Shown here: positions 32,811 through 41,711 of the stretch, in pieces
How positions within the stretch are numbered: position 1 is the first letter of the stretch
How the letters are laid out: every line of letters starts with the position of its first letter
DNA from: Dyella_A ginsengisoli
Lineage (GTDB): Bacteria; Pseudomonadota; Gammaproteobacteria; Xanthomonadales; Rhodanobacteraceae
Length of the DNA: 64,000 nucleotides
Direction of reading: 5' to 3'
Assembly: GCF_044904665.1 (NCBI RefSeq)
Contig: NZ_JADIKM010000002.1
Span: 186,001-250,000, forward strand
Position numbers and translations under genes: made by a program
Notes under the pieces: model-generated
Database searches by the model: none
What the model saw: only the letters and a program-made list of their open reading frames with translations
What the model was told of the DNA's origin: nothing

Positions 32811-33716
32811 TCACGACGAGGAGTGGCCGCCGGTAACGCCGTAGACCTCGGCCGTTACGAAGCTCGCCGCCTGCGACGCCAGCAACACGTAGGCCGGCGC
32901 CACTTCGACCGGCTGGCCGGGGCGGCCCAGCGGCACGTTGGCGCCGAACTTCTCCACCTTCTCCTGCGGCTGTCCGCCCGAGGGCTGCAGCGGGGTCCAG
33001 ATCGGACCGGGCGCGACAGCGTTGACGCGGATGCCGTCCTTGGCGACCTGCTTGGCCAGCGCCTTGGTGAAGGCGACGATGGCGGCCTTGGTGGGCGCGT
33101 AGTCGGCCAGGATTGCCGAGGGATCGTAGGACTGGATCGAGGCGGTATTGATGATCGACGCACCCGGCGGCAGGTGTTCCAGGGCCGCCTTGCAGATCCA
33201 GAACATGGCGTAGACATTGGTCTTGAACGTCGCGTCGAACTGCTCGGTGGTGATGTCGCGGATGCTCTCCTGCCAGGACTGCTTGCCGGCGACGTTCACC
33301 ACCAGGTCGAGTCCGTCCATCCGGCGATGCGCCTCGCCCACCAGGTGCTGGCAGAACGCCTCGTCGGTGAGGTCGCCGGGCATGGCATGCACGTCGACGC
33401 CCGCGTCGCGGGCGAGTTCGATCACCTCATTGGCGTCGGCTTCCTCTTTCGGAAGGAAGTTCAGCGTGACGGCGGCGCCCTCGCGCGCAAACGCGATGGC
33501 GACCGCGCGACCGATGCCGGAATCGGCGCCGGTGATCAGCGCCTTGCGACCGGCCAGCCGCCCCGTACCGACGTAACTCTCCTCGCCATGATCGGGCCTG
33601 GGCACCATCTCGCGCGCCAGCCCCGGCGCCCGTTGTGGCTGCTGCTGGAACGGCGGGCGGGGATACTGCCGGGTGGGATCCTGCAAGTCGGGTTTGGGCG
33701 GGTGGTCGTGTGTCAT
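32811..33716 (-). CDS. SDR-family oxidoreductase (YghA/GsiB-like general stress group)
   Basis: A 301-residue SDR with a Pro/Gln-rich N-terminal extension of ~55 residues ('QYPRPPFQQQPQRAPGL'), typical of the YghA-like subgroup. Cofactor motif TGADSGIG (62-69), 'VNVAGKQSW', catalytic Tyr206/Lys210 (YAPTK) and 'VAPGPIWTPLQPSGG'. It converges with the DUF4386 gene, with only 4 bp between stops. Related proteins are induced by general stress; substrate unknown. Confidence 0.92.
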   Translation of the reverse strand: MTHDHPPKPDLQDPTRQYPRPPFQQQPQRAPGLAREMVPRPDHGEESYVGTGRLAGRKALITGADSGIGRAVAIAFAREGAAVTLNFLPKEEADANEVIELARDAGVDVHAMPGDLTDEAFCQHLVGEAHRRMDGLDLVVNVAGKQSWQESIRDITTEQFDATFKTNVYAMFWICKAALEHLPPGASIINTASIQSYDPSAILADYAPTKAAIVAFTKALAKQVAKDGIRVNAVAPGPIWTPLQPSGGQPQEKVEKFGANVPLGRPGQPVEVAPAYVLLASQAASFVTAEVYGVTGGHSSS

Positions 33717-34317
33717 GGCTGTCTCCTGGGAGCGATCTGCTCGAGGGTGGAGGCCGGCTCCGCGATGGCGAAATCGCCTCCGCACGATTGCGGCGGTGGG
33801 CATGGGCCGATCAGGGCGCAACGGCAGCCGCAGTGCACGTGGCGATGCAGGCGTCGTGGCCGCGGGAACACAGGCCGCATCGCGTGGAAGCCCACCCTCG
33901 GAGCGCCGCCTGCAAGCGTCTGCGCAGAACAACGATGGCGGCGTGACGCGGCAGGCGCTGGCGGGTGAGAGCAGCTGTAGTGGTGATCCTTGATCATCGC
34001 ACCGGCTCGCCGCGGTAACGGGCGTGCAGCCTGCCAATCGCGACGTTGCTGGCATGTGCAAGCCAGGTCCATCGCGATTGACGATGCATTCACCGCGGCG
34101 ATCAGACAGCGCGACGTTCGCCGTGGAAGTGACCTGGCTCCCGCGAGCGGCACGGGTAGCGTTTTGCCGAAGTGGCATGCGCAACCGATGCCGGGGGCGA
34201 CTGGCAAGGGTGCCCGGCGCGATGTCCGGTATGTTCGTCCAGGTTCAGACACTGCGCATGTTTCGTTGACAGACGCGGGACTAGCCTGCGTCGACGTCCA
34301 CCACCCACAGGCGCGCC
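33717..34317. other. Intergenic interval of 600 bp without a supported gene
   Basis: The open frames here lack ribosome binding sites and show no family resemblance. The interval lies between the divergent SDR and the small-protein/ku operon, so it must hold both promoters, but I could not fix them. Confidence 0.5.
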
Positions 34318-34497
34318 ATGAACGCTCACGATCGCAAAGACAGCAACAAGCACGACCAGAGGGCCGGCCCGGAGTCCGGAGACGAGCGTCGCGAGCGCAA
34401 GTCGCACGAAAGCGACAACCAGGACGAGGCGCTGGCGGAGACCTTTCCGGCCAGCGACCCGGTATCGCCCTTCATCCCGGCCAAGCTGCCCAAGTAA
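34318..34497 (+). CDS. 59-residue acidic hydrophilic protein with ETFPASDPVSP motif
   Basis: ATG 34318 to TAA 34497 encodes 59 residues. The first 40 are charged and probably unstructured (HDRKDSNKHDQRAGPESGDE). They are followed by 'DEALAETFPASDPVSPFIPAKLPK', a motif I recall from many short proteobacterial proteins of unknown function. It sits 6 bp upstream of the Cys-rich gene and ~340 bp upstream of ku, on the same strand, suggesting one operon. It is too short for routine ORF cut-offs. Function unknown. Confidence 0.7.
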   Translation: MNAHDRKDSNKHDQRAGPESGDERRERKSHESDNQDEALAETFPASDPVSPFIPAKLPK

Positions 34498-34503
34498 CGC
34501 GAC

Positions 34504-34842
34504 GTGGAAGCAACGCGCTTGAACCGGCCCACGCCGAGCGGACGTCTGCTGTGGCCTTCCTCGGACGGCTATCTGCACGTAAAGAATGCCGCGCGCGGCG
34601 ACGTCGAGCGTCTCGTCTGCACCTGCGGCACGGCCTGCGTGGCCGAGGAATGCCACGGAAGCTGCGGCTGTGAGGCATGCACGCTGGCCTGGATGATCTA
34701 CCAGGACGAGCGCGCGCTCTGGAATGAGCAGGGACAGCTGGTGCACCCCGAGGACCTCGCTGGCGCCAGGCGCGTGGCGCTCGACCGCCGGCAACTGAAA
34801 CTTCGATTCGAACGGAACGCCGCGGAGAAACCCCATGGCTAG
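34504..34842 (+). CDS. Cys-rich 112-residue protein co-transcribed with ku
   Basis: GTG start at 34504; the 3' end overlaps the ku start by 8 nt, so the two genes are translationally linked. Seven cysteines cluster in residues 39-59 (C39, C41, C45, C50, C54, C56, C59, plus H51), enough for one or two zinc or iron-sulfur sites. The flanks ('RLLWPSSDGYLHVKNAARGD' and 'LAWMIYQDERALWNEQGQLVHPEDLAGARR') are compact and look folded. I do not recognise the family. Context suggests a DNA-repair accessory or a regulator, but this is inference. Confidence 0.65.
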   Translation: MEATRLNRPTPSGRLLWPSSDGYLHVKNAARGDVERLVCTCGTACVAEECHGSCGCEACTLAWMIYQDERALWNEQGQLVHPEDLAGARRVALDRRQLKLRFERNAAEKPHG

Positions 34843-35809
34843 ACCCATCTGGACCGGCACGCTGTCGTTCGGCCTGCTCAACGTGCCGGTATCGCTGATG
34901 TCCGGCGAGCGCAGTGTCGACCTGCACTTTCGCATGCTCGACAGCCGCAGCAACACGCCCATTCGCTACGAGCGCGTCAACGCTGAAACCGGCGACGAGG
35001 TTCCGTGGAAGGACATCGTCAAGGCGTTCGAATACAAGAAGGGCAGCTACGTCGTGCTCGATCCCGACGACATCAAGGCGGCCGCGGCCGAGGGACGCGA
35101 GGCAGTGGAGGTGGAGGCGTTTGTGGATGCCGCCTCCATCGCGCCGCAATACTTCGACAAGCCGTACGTGCTGGTGCCCGGCAAGAAGGCGGAAAAAGGC
35201 TACGTGCTACTGCGCGAAACGCTGCGGCGCACCGGCAAGGTGGGCATTGCCCGCGTGGTGATCCGCACCCGCGAGTACCTGTGCGCCGTGATGCCGCAGG
35301 ACAAGGCGCTGATGTTGGTGCTGCTGCGCTACCCGCAGGAGCTGGTGGACGTGGAGGAGTACCGCCTGCCGGAAAAAGCGATCGCCGACTACCGCATCGC
35401 ACCCAGGGAAATGGAGATGGCCGAGCAGCTGATCGAGTCGATGTCCGGCGAGTGGACGCCGGGAGACTACCGTGACGAATTCCGCGATCGCCTGCGCAAG
35501 GTGATCGACAAGCGGCTCAAGTCCAAGGGTGTGGTGACCGCCGAGGAGAGCGAGGAGGAAGCGCCTTCCGAGCAGGCCTCCACCAATGTGGTCGACTTCA
35601 TGGCCCTGCTCAAGAAGAGCCTGGACACGCGCAAACGCACACCCGCGAAGAAGACCCCGGTCAAGGCCACACCGGCCAAAACCGCGAAGAAATCCACCGC
35701 CTCCAGGGCCGCCGCGAAGAAGGCCAGCGGCAAGCGCGCGGCGAGCGATACCGCCACGCGAAAGGCATCCACTGGCAGCAAATCGGGCGGACGGCGCAAA
35801 GCGGGCTAG
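34835..35809 (+). CDS. ku: Ku protein, DNA end binding for non-homologous end joining
   Basis: A 324-residue bacterial Ku. The core beta-barrel begins 'RPIWTGTLSFGLLNVPVSLMSGERSVDLHFRMLD' and continues with 'PWKDIVKAFEYKKGSYVVLDPDDI' and 'KPYVLVPGKKAEKGYVLLRETLRRTGKVGIARVVIRTREYL'. The family core ends near residue 255. A Lys/Ala/Thr-rich tail of about 60 residues follows (KKTPVKATPAKTAKKS...), as in long-tailed Ku proteins whose tails add DNA binding. It works with LigD, encoded convergently 150 bp downstream, to join double-strand breaks. Confidence 0.97.
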   Translation: MARPIWTGTLSFGLLNVPVSLMSGERSVDLHFRMLDSRSNTPIRYERVNAETGDEVPWKDIVKAFEYKKGSYVVLDPDDIKAAAAEGREAVEVEAFVDAASIAPQYFDKPYVLVPGKKAEKGYVLLRETLRRTGKVGIARVVIRTREYLCAVMPQDKALMLVLLRYPQELVDVEEYRLPEKAIADYRIAPREMEMAEQLIESMSGEWTPGDYRDEFRDRLRKVIDKRLKSKGVVTAEESEEEAPSEQASTNVVDFMALLKKSLDTRKRTPAKKTPVKATPAKTAKKSTASRAAAKKASGKRAASDTATRKASTGSKSGGRRKAG

Positions 35810-35959
35810 TCGGTCACGCGGGAAATGTGTTTGCTCGTAACAAGCGGGTGATGCCCCGACGGGGTGCTGAATTAAAGCGGGGGCGGCGTGTTGTCGCCCG
35901 GCCCGTGCGCCGGAGACAGCGACGCAGGCCAGGCCGGGAAATCCACGACTCCGAGATAG

Positions 35960-38536
35960 TCAATCCGACCGATGCGCGCCAATCGCGTCGAGCACGCGCT
36001 GCAGATCCTGCTGCACGGTGTCGATACCTTTCCACGGATCGCTGCGCAGGCCGGCCAGCCGCCGCGGCACGGTGCGCAAGGTGTAGTGATCGCCGCCCGT
36101 GATCTTGCCCAGTTCGCTCCAGCGCAGCGGCACCGCCACCGGCGCGCCGGGCCGGCTGCGCAGCGAGTACGAGGCCACGCTGGTGGCGCCGCGGGTATTG
36201 CGCAGATAGTCGAGATACACCCGCTCCTTGCGGTGCGCCTTGGCGGCCACCGCGACGAAGTCGAGCGGGTGCGCCAGCGCCAGCGTGTCGGCGAAGGCGT
36301 GGGCAAACGACTTCACGTCCGGCCACAGCGTGGCCGGTTGCAGCGGCACCACCACGTGCAGCCCCTTGCCGCCGGAGGTGCGCAAAAACGACACCAGCCC
36401 GAGCTGCTCCAGTTGCTTGCGTACCAGCCGCGCGGCAGCCACCACGCGCGACCAGGTCACGCCCGGCCCGGGATCCAGATCGAATACCAGACGATCGCAG
36501 TGGTCCGGCGTCTCCGCGTGCCCGCCCCACGGATGGAATTCCACCGCGCCGAACTGCACCAGTTCCATCACCGAGAGCGCGTCGCGGGGCACGATGTACT
36601 GCGCCGCCGCGCCGGCATCTTCTTCCAGTGCCACCGTGTCCACATGCTTGAGCCCGGCCAGCGCGTGTTTCTGGAAGAAGCACGTCTTCTCCACGCCGTC
36701 GGGACAGCGCACCACCGAGGTGGGCCGATCCACCACGCCGGGCAGGAACCAGTCCATCACGGCCCGGTAGTAGTCGGCCACGTCCTGCTTGCGGATGCCG
36801 TCCTGCGGATAGATCAGCCGCTCGGGATGGGTGATCTCCACCGCGGTCGGTGCGTGTGGTGTGTCGCTGCTCATGGCCTGGCTCCGGGTTGCGCGCGAAG
36901 AGGATCGAGCGGCAGCGGAGGCGCGATCGCTGTCCACGAGATCGGCGATGGATTTGTCCGGCCGCATGCCCTTGAAACTCGCCTGGCGCAGCAGCGCGTT
37001 GCCGCCATGCCCGCGAAAGCTCACCTCGACCACCGCCTGCGGCGTCACCCAGCGCGCGCCGCGCAGCAGGGGATCGATGCCGTGAATGTTTGGCGGCACG
37101 CGCGTGGTGCCGCCCTTCGCCACGCGGCGACTCAATGTGCTCAGGTCCGCATCGCTGAAGCCGCTGCCCACGCGCCCGGCGTAGACCCAGCGCCCCGTAC
37201 TGGCGGGATCGGGCTTGCCCAGCAGCAGCGCGCCGAAGCCGTGGCGGCTCCCACTCGGCGGGGTGTAGCCGAGCACCGCGAACTCGTCGCTGTGCAGGCG
37301 CTTGGTCTTGCGCCAGTCGTCGCCGCGCCCGCCGCGATACGGCGCATCGCATCGCTTGGAAACGACGCCTTCCAGCTGGTGCTCAACCGCCATGCGAAAC
37401 GCCACGTCGCCCTGCCCCACGGTGTGCGTGCTGTAGGCCAGCGGCGCCGGGCGATCCTTCAGCAGCAGGGCCAACAGCGCCTTGCGATCCACCAGCCGCG
37501 CCTGGGCAAGGGTGTAGCCCTGCAGTGCCGGGCAATCGAACAGCATGTACACCAGCGGCGCGTTGGCCTCGCCCGCGAGGGTTTTCTGCAACGCGTTGAA
37601 ATCGCTGTGGCCGGCGGCGTCGAGTGCGATGAGTTCGCCGTCCAGCTGGGCCGAATCCAGCCCCAGCATCGTGATCGCCTGCGCGATCTCCGGCAGGCGA
37701 TCTGTCCAGGGCAAGCCGTTGCGCGACCACAGCGCCACGCGGCCGGCGTGCACCGTGGCCAGCAGGCGGTAGCCGTCCCACTTCACTTCGTGCAGCCACT
37801 GGTCGCCCGCGGGTGGAGCATCGCCGAGCCGGGCCAGCTCGGGCTTGAAGAAATCGCCGGAGATCGCCGCGGCCCTGGCCTTGGGCGTGGCCTTGATCAT
37901 CGCCATCAGCTTGCGCAGCGGCGCCGGCCGCATCGGCGGTGATGCGCGACGCCGCACCGTCGACTGGCCGGCAGCGGACTTCTGCGCGGGCGTCTTCGCC
38001 GCCTTGCGGGTGCTCGCGCGCAGGCGGGCATCGAGCAGGTCATCGGCCTCGAGCGCGCTGGCAAAGGCGTCGTCCACCTTGATCAGGAACCACGCCGGCT
38101 GCTTCTGCTTGCGGCTGCTGCGCACCAGATGCCACGCCCCCTGCAGCCGCTCGCCGTACAGATCAAAGCGCAGATGCCCCTTGCGCAACTGCGCCTCGAC
38201 GTCACCGGTGGTCGACCACACGCCGTGATCGAACCGGTCCACGTGGCCCTTGCCGTAGCCCGCCTCGATGTCGCCCTCGAAGCTGGCGTAGTCGAGCGGG
38301 TGATCCTCCACCTCCACGGCAAGGCGCTTGTCCTTCGGATTGAAACTCGGGCCCTTGGGCACCGCCCAGCTCTTGAGGACGTCGCCCACCTGCAGGCGAA
38401 AATCGTAGTGCCGGCTGCTGGCGTGATGCAGCTGCACCACGAAGATCGCGCGCTTGCCCGCCGCGCCGCGCGTGGTGGCTGGCGGCTCCCGCGTGCGAGT
38501 GAAATCGCGCTTGCGCTGGTAGTCGTGCAGACTCAT
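35960..38536 (-). CDS. ligD: Multifunctional ATP-dependent DNA ligase D
   Basis: An 858-residue NHEJ ligase with domains in the order phosphoesterase (about 30-190: 'VVQLHHASSRHYDFRLQVG...SWAVPKGPS'), ligase (about 235-530: nucleotidyl-transfer Lys252 in 'HEVKWDGYRLL', 'LDGELIAL', 'EGVVSKR') and primase-polymerase (about 570-858: 'HPERLIYPQDGIRKQDVADYY', 'FDLDPG', 'LRTSGGKGLHVVVPL'). A low-complexity Ala/Lys linker lies at ~183-215. This order is the usual proteobacterial one. Converges with ku; together they form a complete two-component NHEJ system. Confidence 0.97.
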   Translation of the reverse strand: MSLHDYQRKRDFTRTREPPATTRGAAGKRAIFVVQLHHASSRHYDFRLQVGDVLKSWAVPKGPSFNPKDKRLAVEVEDHPLDYASFEGDIEAGYGKGHVDRFDHGVWSTTGDVEAQLRKGHLRFDLYGERLQGAWHLVRSSRKQKQPAWFLIKVDDAFASALEADDLLDARLRASTRKAAKTPAQKSAAGQSTVRRRASPPMRPAPLRKLMAMIKATPKARAAAISGDFFKPELARLGDAPPAGDQWLHEVKWDGYRLLATVHAGRVALWSRNGLPWTDRLPEIAQAITMLGLDSAQLDGELIALDAAGHSDFNALQKTLAGEANAPLVYMLFDCPALQGYTLAQARLVDRKALLALLLKDRPAPLAYSTHTVGQGDVAFRMAVEHQLEGVVSKRCDAPYRGGRGDDWRKTKRLHSDEFAVLGYTPPSGSRHGFGALLLGKPDPASTGRWVYAGRVGSGFSDADLSTLSRRVAKGGTTRVPPNIHGIDPLLRGARWVTPQAVVEVSFRGHGGNALLRQASFKGMRPDKSIADLVDSDRASAAARSSSRATRSQAMSSDTPHAPTAVEITHPERLIYPQDGIRKQDVADYYRAVMDWFLPGVVDRPTSVVRCPDGVEKTCFFQKHALAGLKHVDTVALEEDAGAAAQYIVPRDALSVMELVQFGAVEFHPWGGHAETPDHCDRLVFDLDPGPGVTWSRVVAAARLVRKQLEQLGLVSFLRTSGGKGLHVVVPLQPATLWPDVKSFAHAFADTLALAHPLDFVAVAAKAHRKERVYLDYLRNTRGATSVASYSLRSRPGAPVAVPLRWSELGKITGGDHYTLRTVPRRLAGLRSDPWKGIDTVQQDLQRVLDAIGAHRSD

Positions 38537-39095
38537 GGGGCCGCTCCCAGCACGGCGCGCAGCGCGTACCTCATCGGCGAAAGATCCAGCTCAACCACGG
38601 CAGCAGGAAGGTGCTGCGCAACCCACACCACCGGCGCCCGGAGCCACCCACCACCGCGTGAAGCGCCTTGCGCGAGGCCGCGCGAATCTGCAGCGCGCCA
38701 CAGGAGTGCCGGCGCCATTCGTCACGCAGGCATTCGTTCTCGACACTCAGCGTCTGCAACCGGGCTAGCGCCTGATGCGCCTTGGCCGACACTCGCGATT
38801 GTCTGGATGTCGCACGCATGGGGTCGAGCATAGGCAGGCATTTGTGCAGTGCTTGTCGAAAACAGCGCACGTCGCGGGAGTGGCATGGGCATCGTCCGTT
38901 TGCGCCGGCCCACACGGCTGCGGAATGCGAGTGGCGGTGAGCACGGCGTGCCACAAGGCTGCCGATGCATTGTCCGTCGCGGCGCCATCGCCCCCGGCAT
39001 GTCCGGTTTTTCCCGACCACGGCCATGCGCCGGACGGGCGTCGGCCATCTTCACGCCGTAACCTGTCGGCTTCTCCCCTGCCCGGCCTGCGCGCG
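38537..39095. other. Divergent interval between ligD and the esterase gene
   Basis: About 560 bp. Apart from the possible 82-residue gene just upstream of ligD, no convincing gene or strong repeat was found. It must hold the promoters of both flanking genes. Confidence 0.5.
38571..38819 (-). CDS. Possible 82-residue protein upstream of ligD
   Basis: An open frame 34 bp upstream of ligD on the same strand. It has a heptad-like helical stretch ('AHQALARLQTLSVENECLRDEWRRH') and a basic, Trp-rich C terminus ('GLRSTFLLPWLSWIFRR'). It lacks a clear Shine-Dalgarno sequence and I recognise no family, so it may be a chance frame. If real, it would be the first gene of the ligD transcript. Confidence 0.35.
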   Translation of the reverse strand: MRATSRQSRVSAKAHQALARLQTLSVENECLRDEWRRHSCGALQIRAASRKALHAVVGGSGRRWCGLRSTFLLPWLSWIFRR

Positions 39096-40034
39096 ATGAA
39101 ACTCTGGCATTCCATCTTGTTCACCACGCTCGTGCTGGGTGGCGCATGCGCCCACGCCGCTGTCTGGCAACCCGGCCACGGCCTGAAACAGGAGCGCATC
39201 TGGCCCGGCACGCCGCCCAACGCGCAGCCGGCCCCTGCGACCGAATCGACCAGCCTGGAAGCGCAGGCGCTGGTGGCCGGCAAGCCCTGGACGGCCATCC
39301 ACAACGTCACGCAACCCACCTTCACGGTGTACCCGCCCAAGGGCCGGAACACCGGCGCGGCGGTGGTGGTGTTCCCCGGCGGCGGCTTCGAGATCCTCGC
39401 GATCGATCTGGAAGGCTCCGAGGTATGCGACTGGCTAACCGCGCGCGGCATCACCTGCGTGCTGCTGAAGTACCGCGTGCCGGGCACGCCTTACGACTGG
39501 CACTGCAACTGCCGCCCGCACAACTTCGCCATCCCCACGCCTGCCCTGCAGGACGCCCAGCGCACGATCCGGCTGGTGCGCCAGCACGCGGGCGAGTGGC
39601 GGGTCGATCCGCACAAGATCGGCGTGCTCGGCTTCTCGGCGGGCGGCTACCTCGTCGCCTCGATCAGCACAAACTACGACCGCCGCGTGTACGCGCCGAT
39701 CGATGCGACCGACAACCTGAGTGCCCGCCCGGACTTCGCCGTGGCGATCTACCCCGGCCACCTCGCCGCACCCTATGGATTCAACCGCAATGTGCCAGTG
39801 ACCAAAAACACCCCGCCCACCTTCCTCGCGATGGCCGAGGATGATCACGTGGACGGCGTGGAGCAGGCGCTTGCCTACTACGTTGCCCTGCAGAAAGCCG
39901 GCGTGCCCACCGAGATGCACTTGTATGCGCAGGGTGGCCATGCCTTCGGCCTGCGACCGACGACGCTGCCGATCACTCAATGGCAGCAGTTGGTGGAGAC
40001 TTGGCTGGGCACGATCGGCGTGCTGTCCCGCTGA
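39096..40034 (+). CDS. Exported alpha/beta hydrolase (esterase, BD-FAE/acetyl-esterase-like)
   Basis: A 312-residue secreted or periplasmic hydrolase. Signal peptide 'MKLWHSILFTTLVLGGACAHAA'. Oxyanion motif 'VVVFPGGGFEILA'; nucleophile in 'GVLGFSAGGYLVAS'; acid in 'AMAEDDHVDGVEQ'; catalytic His in 'YAQGGHAFGLRP'. This GFSAGG/PGGG arrangement is shared with acetylxylan and feruloyl esterases and other carbohydrate deacetylases. A plant-polysaccharide ester substrate is plausible but not shown by the neighbours. Confidence 0.88.
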   Translation: MKLWHSILFTTLVLGGACAHAAVWQPGHGLKQERIWPGTPPNAQPAPATESTSLEAQALVAGKPWTAIHNVTQPTFTVYPPKGRNTGAAVVVFPGGGFEILAIDLEGSEVCDWLTARGITCVLLKYRVPGTPYDWHCNCRPHNFAIPTPALQDAQRTIRLVRQHAGEWRVDPHKIGVLGFSAGGYLVASISTNYDRRVYAPIDATDNLSARPDFAVAIYPGHLAAPYGFNRNVPVTKNTPPTFLAMAEDDHVDGVEQALAYYVALQKAGVPTEMHLYAQGGHAFGLRPTTLPITQWQQLVETWLGTIGVLSR

Positions 40035-40127
40035 AAGCGGGAAGCCCTCGGAGATGCTCCCACCGGAAACGGAAGCGCGGCTCAAAAAGCGCGATGACGT
40101 CGGCCCGACGCGAAAGGCGGCAAGCGC

Positions 40128-40511
40128 TCAGTCCAGGAATTTCCAGGTGTCCGCCCCATCGAAGTGCCTGATGACCACCGACTCCAGCAGCGCGGGTTCA
40201 AAATTCCGCAGGTTCACTCCGTGGCGAGCGGAAGGGGTGGATTCAATGGGCTCCCAATGGGTGGCGATACCGCAGTTCCTGCAACGAAAATTCCTCAGGG
40301 TTCGATCGCCCCACACGTAGCTTTCCGTATGCTCTGGATGGCCTTGGATGGAGACCGAGCCAAGCTCGTAGTAGGCCCAGATGCCTCCTGTGCGCCGACA
40401 TAGCGAACAGTTGCAACTGGTCGCCGTTTCGGGGGTTGCCGGCAGCGTGAGGCGCACCAAGCCGCAATGGCAGGAACCGTGCAGCGATAGTGGAGGCTGT
40501 GCTTGGCTCAT
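40128..40511 (-). CDS. GFA-family (CENP-V/Gfa-like) zinc protein
   Basis: A 127-residue single-domain GFA protein. The zinc-site cysteines are C14 and C16 ('GSCHCGLV'), C33, C35 and C38 ('CNCSLCRR'), and C77 and C80 ('FRCRNCG'). The prototype handles S-hydroxymethylglutathione, but most small family members have no proven reaction. Its base composition is less GC-rich than its neighbours, hinting at transfer. Stands alone between the esterase and a LysR gene. Confidence 0.9.
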   Translation of the reverse strand: MSQAQPPLSLHGSCHCGLVRLTLPATPETATSCNCSLCRRTGGIWAYYELGSVSIQGHPEHTESYVWGDRTLRNFRCRNCGIATHWEPIESTPSARHGVNLRNFEPALLESVVIRHFDGADTWKFLD

Positions 40512-40692
40512 GGGAGTGTGCTCGTAATTGTTGTACCGCGGAACGCGGGTTCTACCCCGTTTCCATGGACGGCTCGATTAAGGCTGAAAACTGCCGATCG
40601 CGTCGGGCGACTCTATGGCGCATGCGCGGCTCGAGGCTATCAACAGGTCGGCTTGCGCCTCGGTGCGGGTCCGGCAGCAGCGGTGATGCACC

Positions 40693-41598
40693 TTAGAGAT
40701 CCCAATAAGGCGGCTCGCCGAAGCTCTGCCGCAAGCTTTCGATGAGGGCGGCGACCTTCATCGATACCGTACGATCTCGTGTATAGGCGAGAAAGAGCTC
40801 GGCACCTTCGGCTTCAAGGCCGATATCGACCTGCATCAGCACGCCACGCTCGAGTGCATCGCGGACGAAGAAGGTAGGCAGCAGGGTGACGCCGAGGCCG
40901 GCAATGGCGGCGTCGCGCATCACGATGCCGTTATTCACGCGCAGGCCTGCGCGAGGATGCACCACCACCCAGCTGCCATCCCGCGCGAACCGCCAGTCGG
41001 TTTCGCGATTGATGTAAAGGATGCCTTGATGCCGCCCGAGCTCATCCAGCGAGGTTGGCGTGCCCCGACGCTCCAGATAATCCGGTGACGCGACCAGCAC
41101 TCGACGGCTCGTCGCCAGCCGCTTCGCAACGAGGCGGCTGTCGGCCACCGGTCCATGTCGAAGCACGGCATCGAACCCGTCGGCGGCGGCGTCGACAAAG
41201 CGATCGTCCAGTTCGAGTGAGAGATCGATGCCGGGATGTTGCGCGAGGAAGGCATACAGCGCCGGCCCAAGATGCAGCACGCCAAAACTCACCGGCGCCG
41301 AAATACGCAGCGGACCGGTCAGCGAGCTGCGCCGTTCCGCCAACTCGGTCGCCGCCTCAGCTGCTTCCTGCAGGATGCGACGCGCCCTCGGCAGGAAGCT
41401 CTCGCCGTCCAGCGTCAGCGACATCCGGCGGGTCGTGCGCTGGAGCAAGCGGGTGCCCAGCGTCTGCTCCAGATCGACCAGACGCTCGCTGACTACGGAT
41501 TTGGCGTATCCGAGTCGGCGGGCGGCGGCACTGACGGAGCCTTCCTCGACGGCGGCGACGAACGCGGCGAGCCCCTGGAGCTTCATATCGTTCGGCAT
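40693..41598 (-). CDS. LysR-family transcriptional regulator
   Basis: A 301-residue LysR protein of the CrgA/DsdC-like group: HTH 'FVAAVEEGSVSAAARRLGYAKSVVSERLVDLEQTLGTRLLQRTTRRMSLT', then 'GPLRISAPVSFGVLHLGPALYAFL'. The start is 41598 or 41586 (both ATG, four codons apart). Divergent from the coupled hydrolase-cupin-YcaC operon 113 bp away and most likely its regulator. Confidence 0.88.
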   Translation of the reverse strand: MPNDMKLQGLAAFVAAVEEGSVSAAARRLGYAKSVVSERLVDLEQTLGTRLLQRTTRRMSLTLDGESFLPRARRILQEAAEAATELAERRSSLTGPLRISAPVSFGVLHLGPALYAFLAQHPGIDLSLELDDRFVDAAADGFDAVLRHGPVADSRLVAKRLATSRRVLVASPDYLERRGTPTSLDELGRHQGILYINRETDWRFARDGSWVVVHPRAGLRVNNGIVMRDAAIAGLGVTLLPTFFVRDALERGVLMQVDIGLEAEGAELFLAYTRDRTVSMKVAALIESLRQSFGEPPYWDL

Positions 41599-41711
41599 GG
41601 CCGTAAACCAGTTTCGGCAGCAGGCGGCTACTGGCGACTTTGCCCCGGTGCAAGACTCCTGTCCACCAACTGGCGCCATCACCCGCCTTCCGGTTCCAAG
41701 GGAGATTCGAT

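Noticed and set aside
33990..34673. 227-residue open frame upstream of ku
   Set aside because: It overlaps the two small genes in front of ku in another frame and has shadow-like composition.
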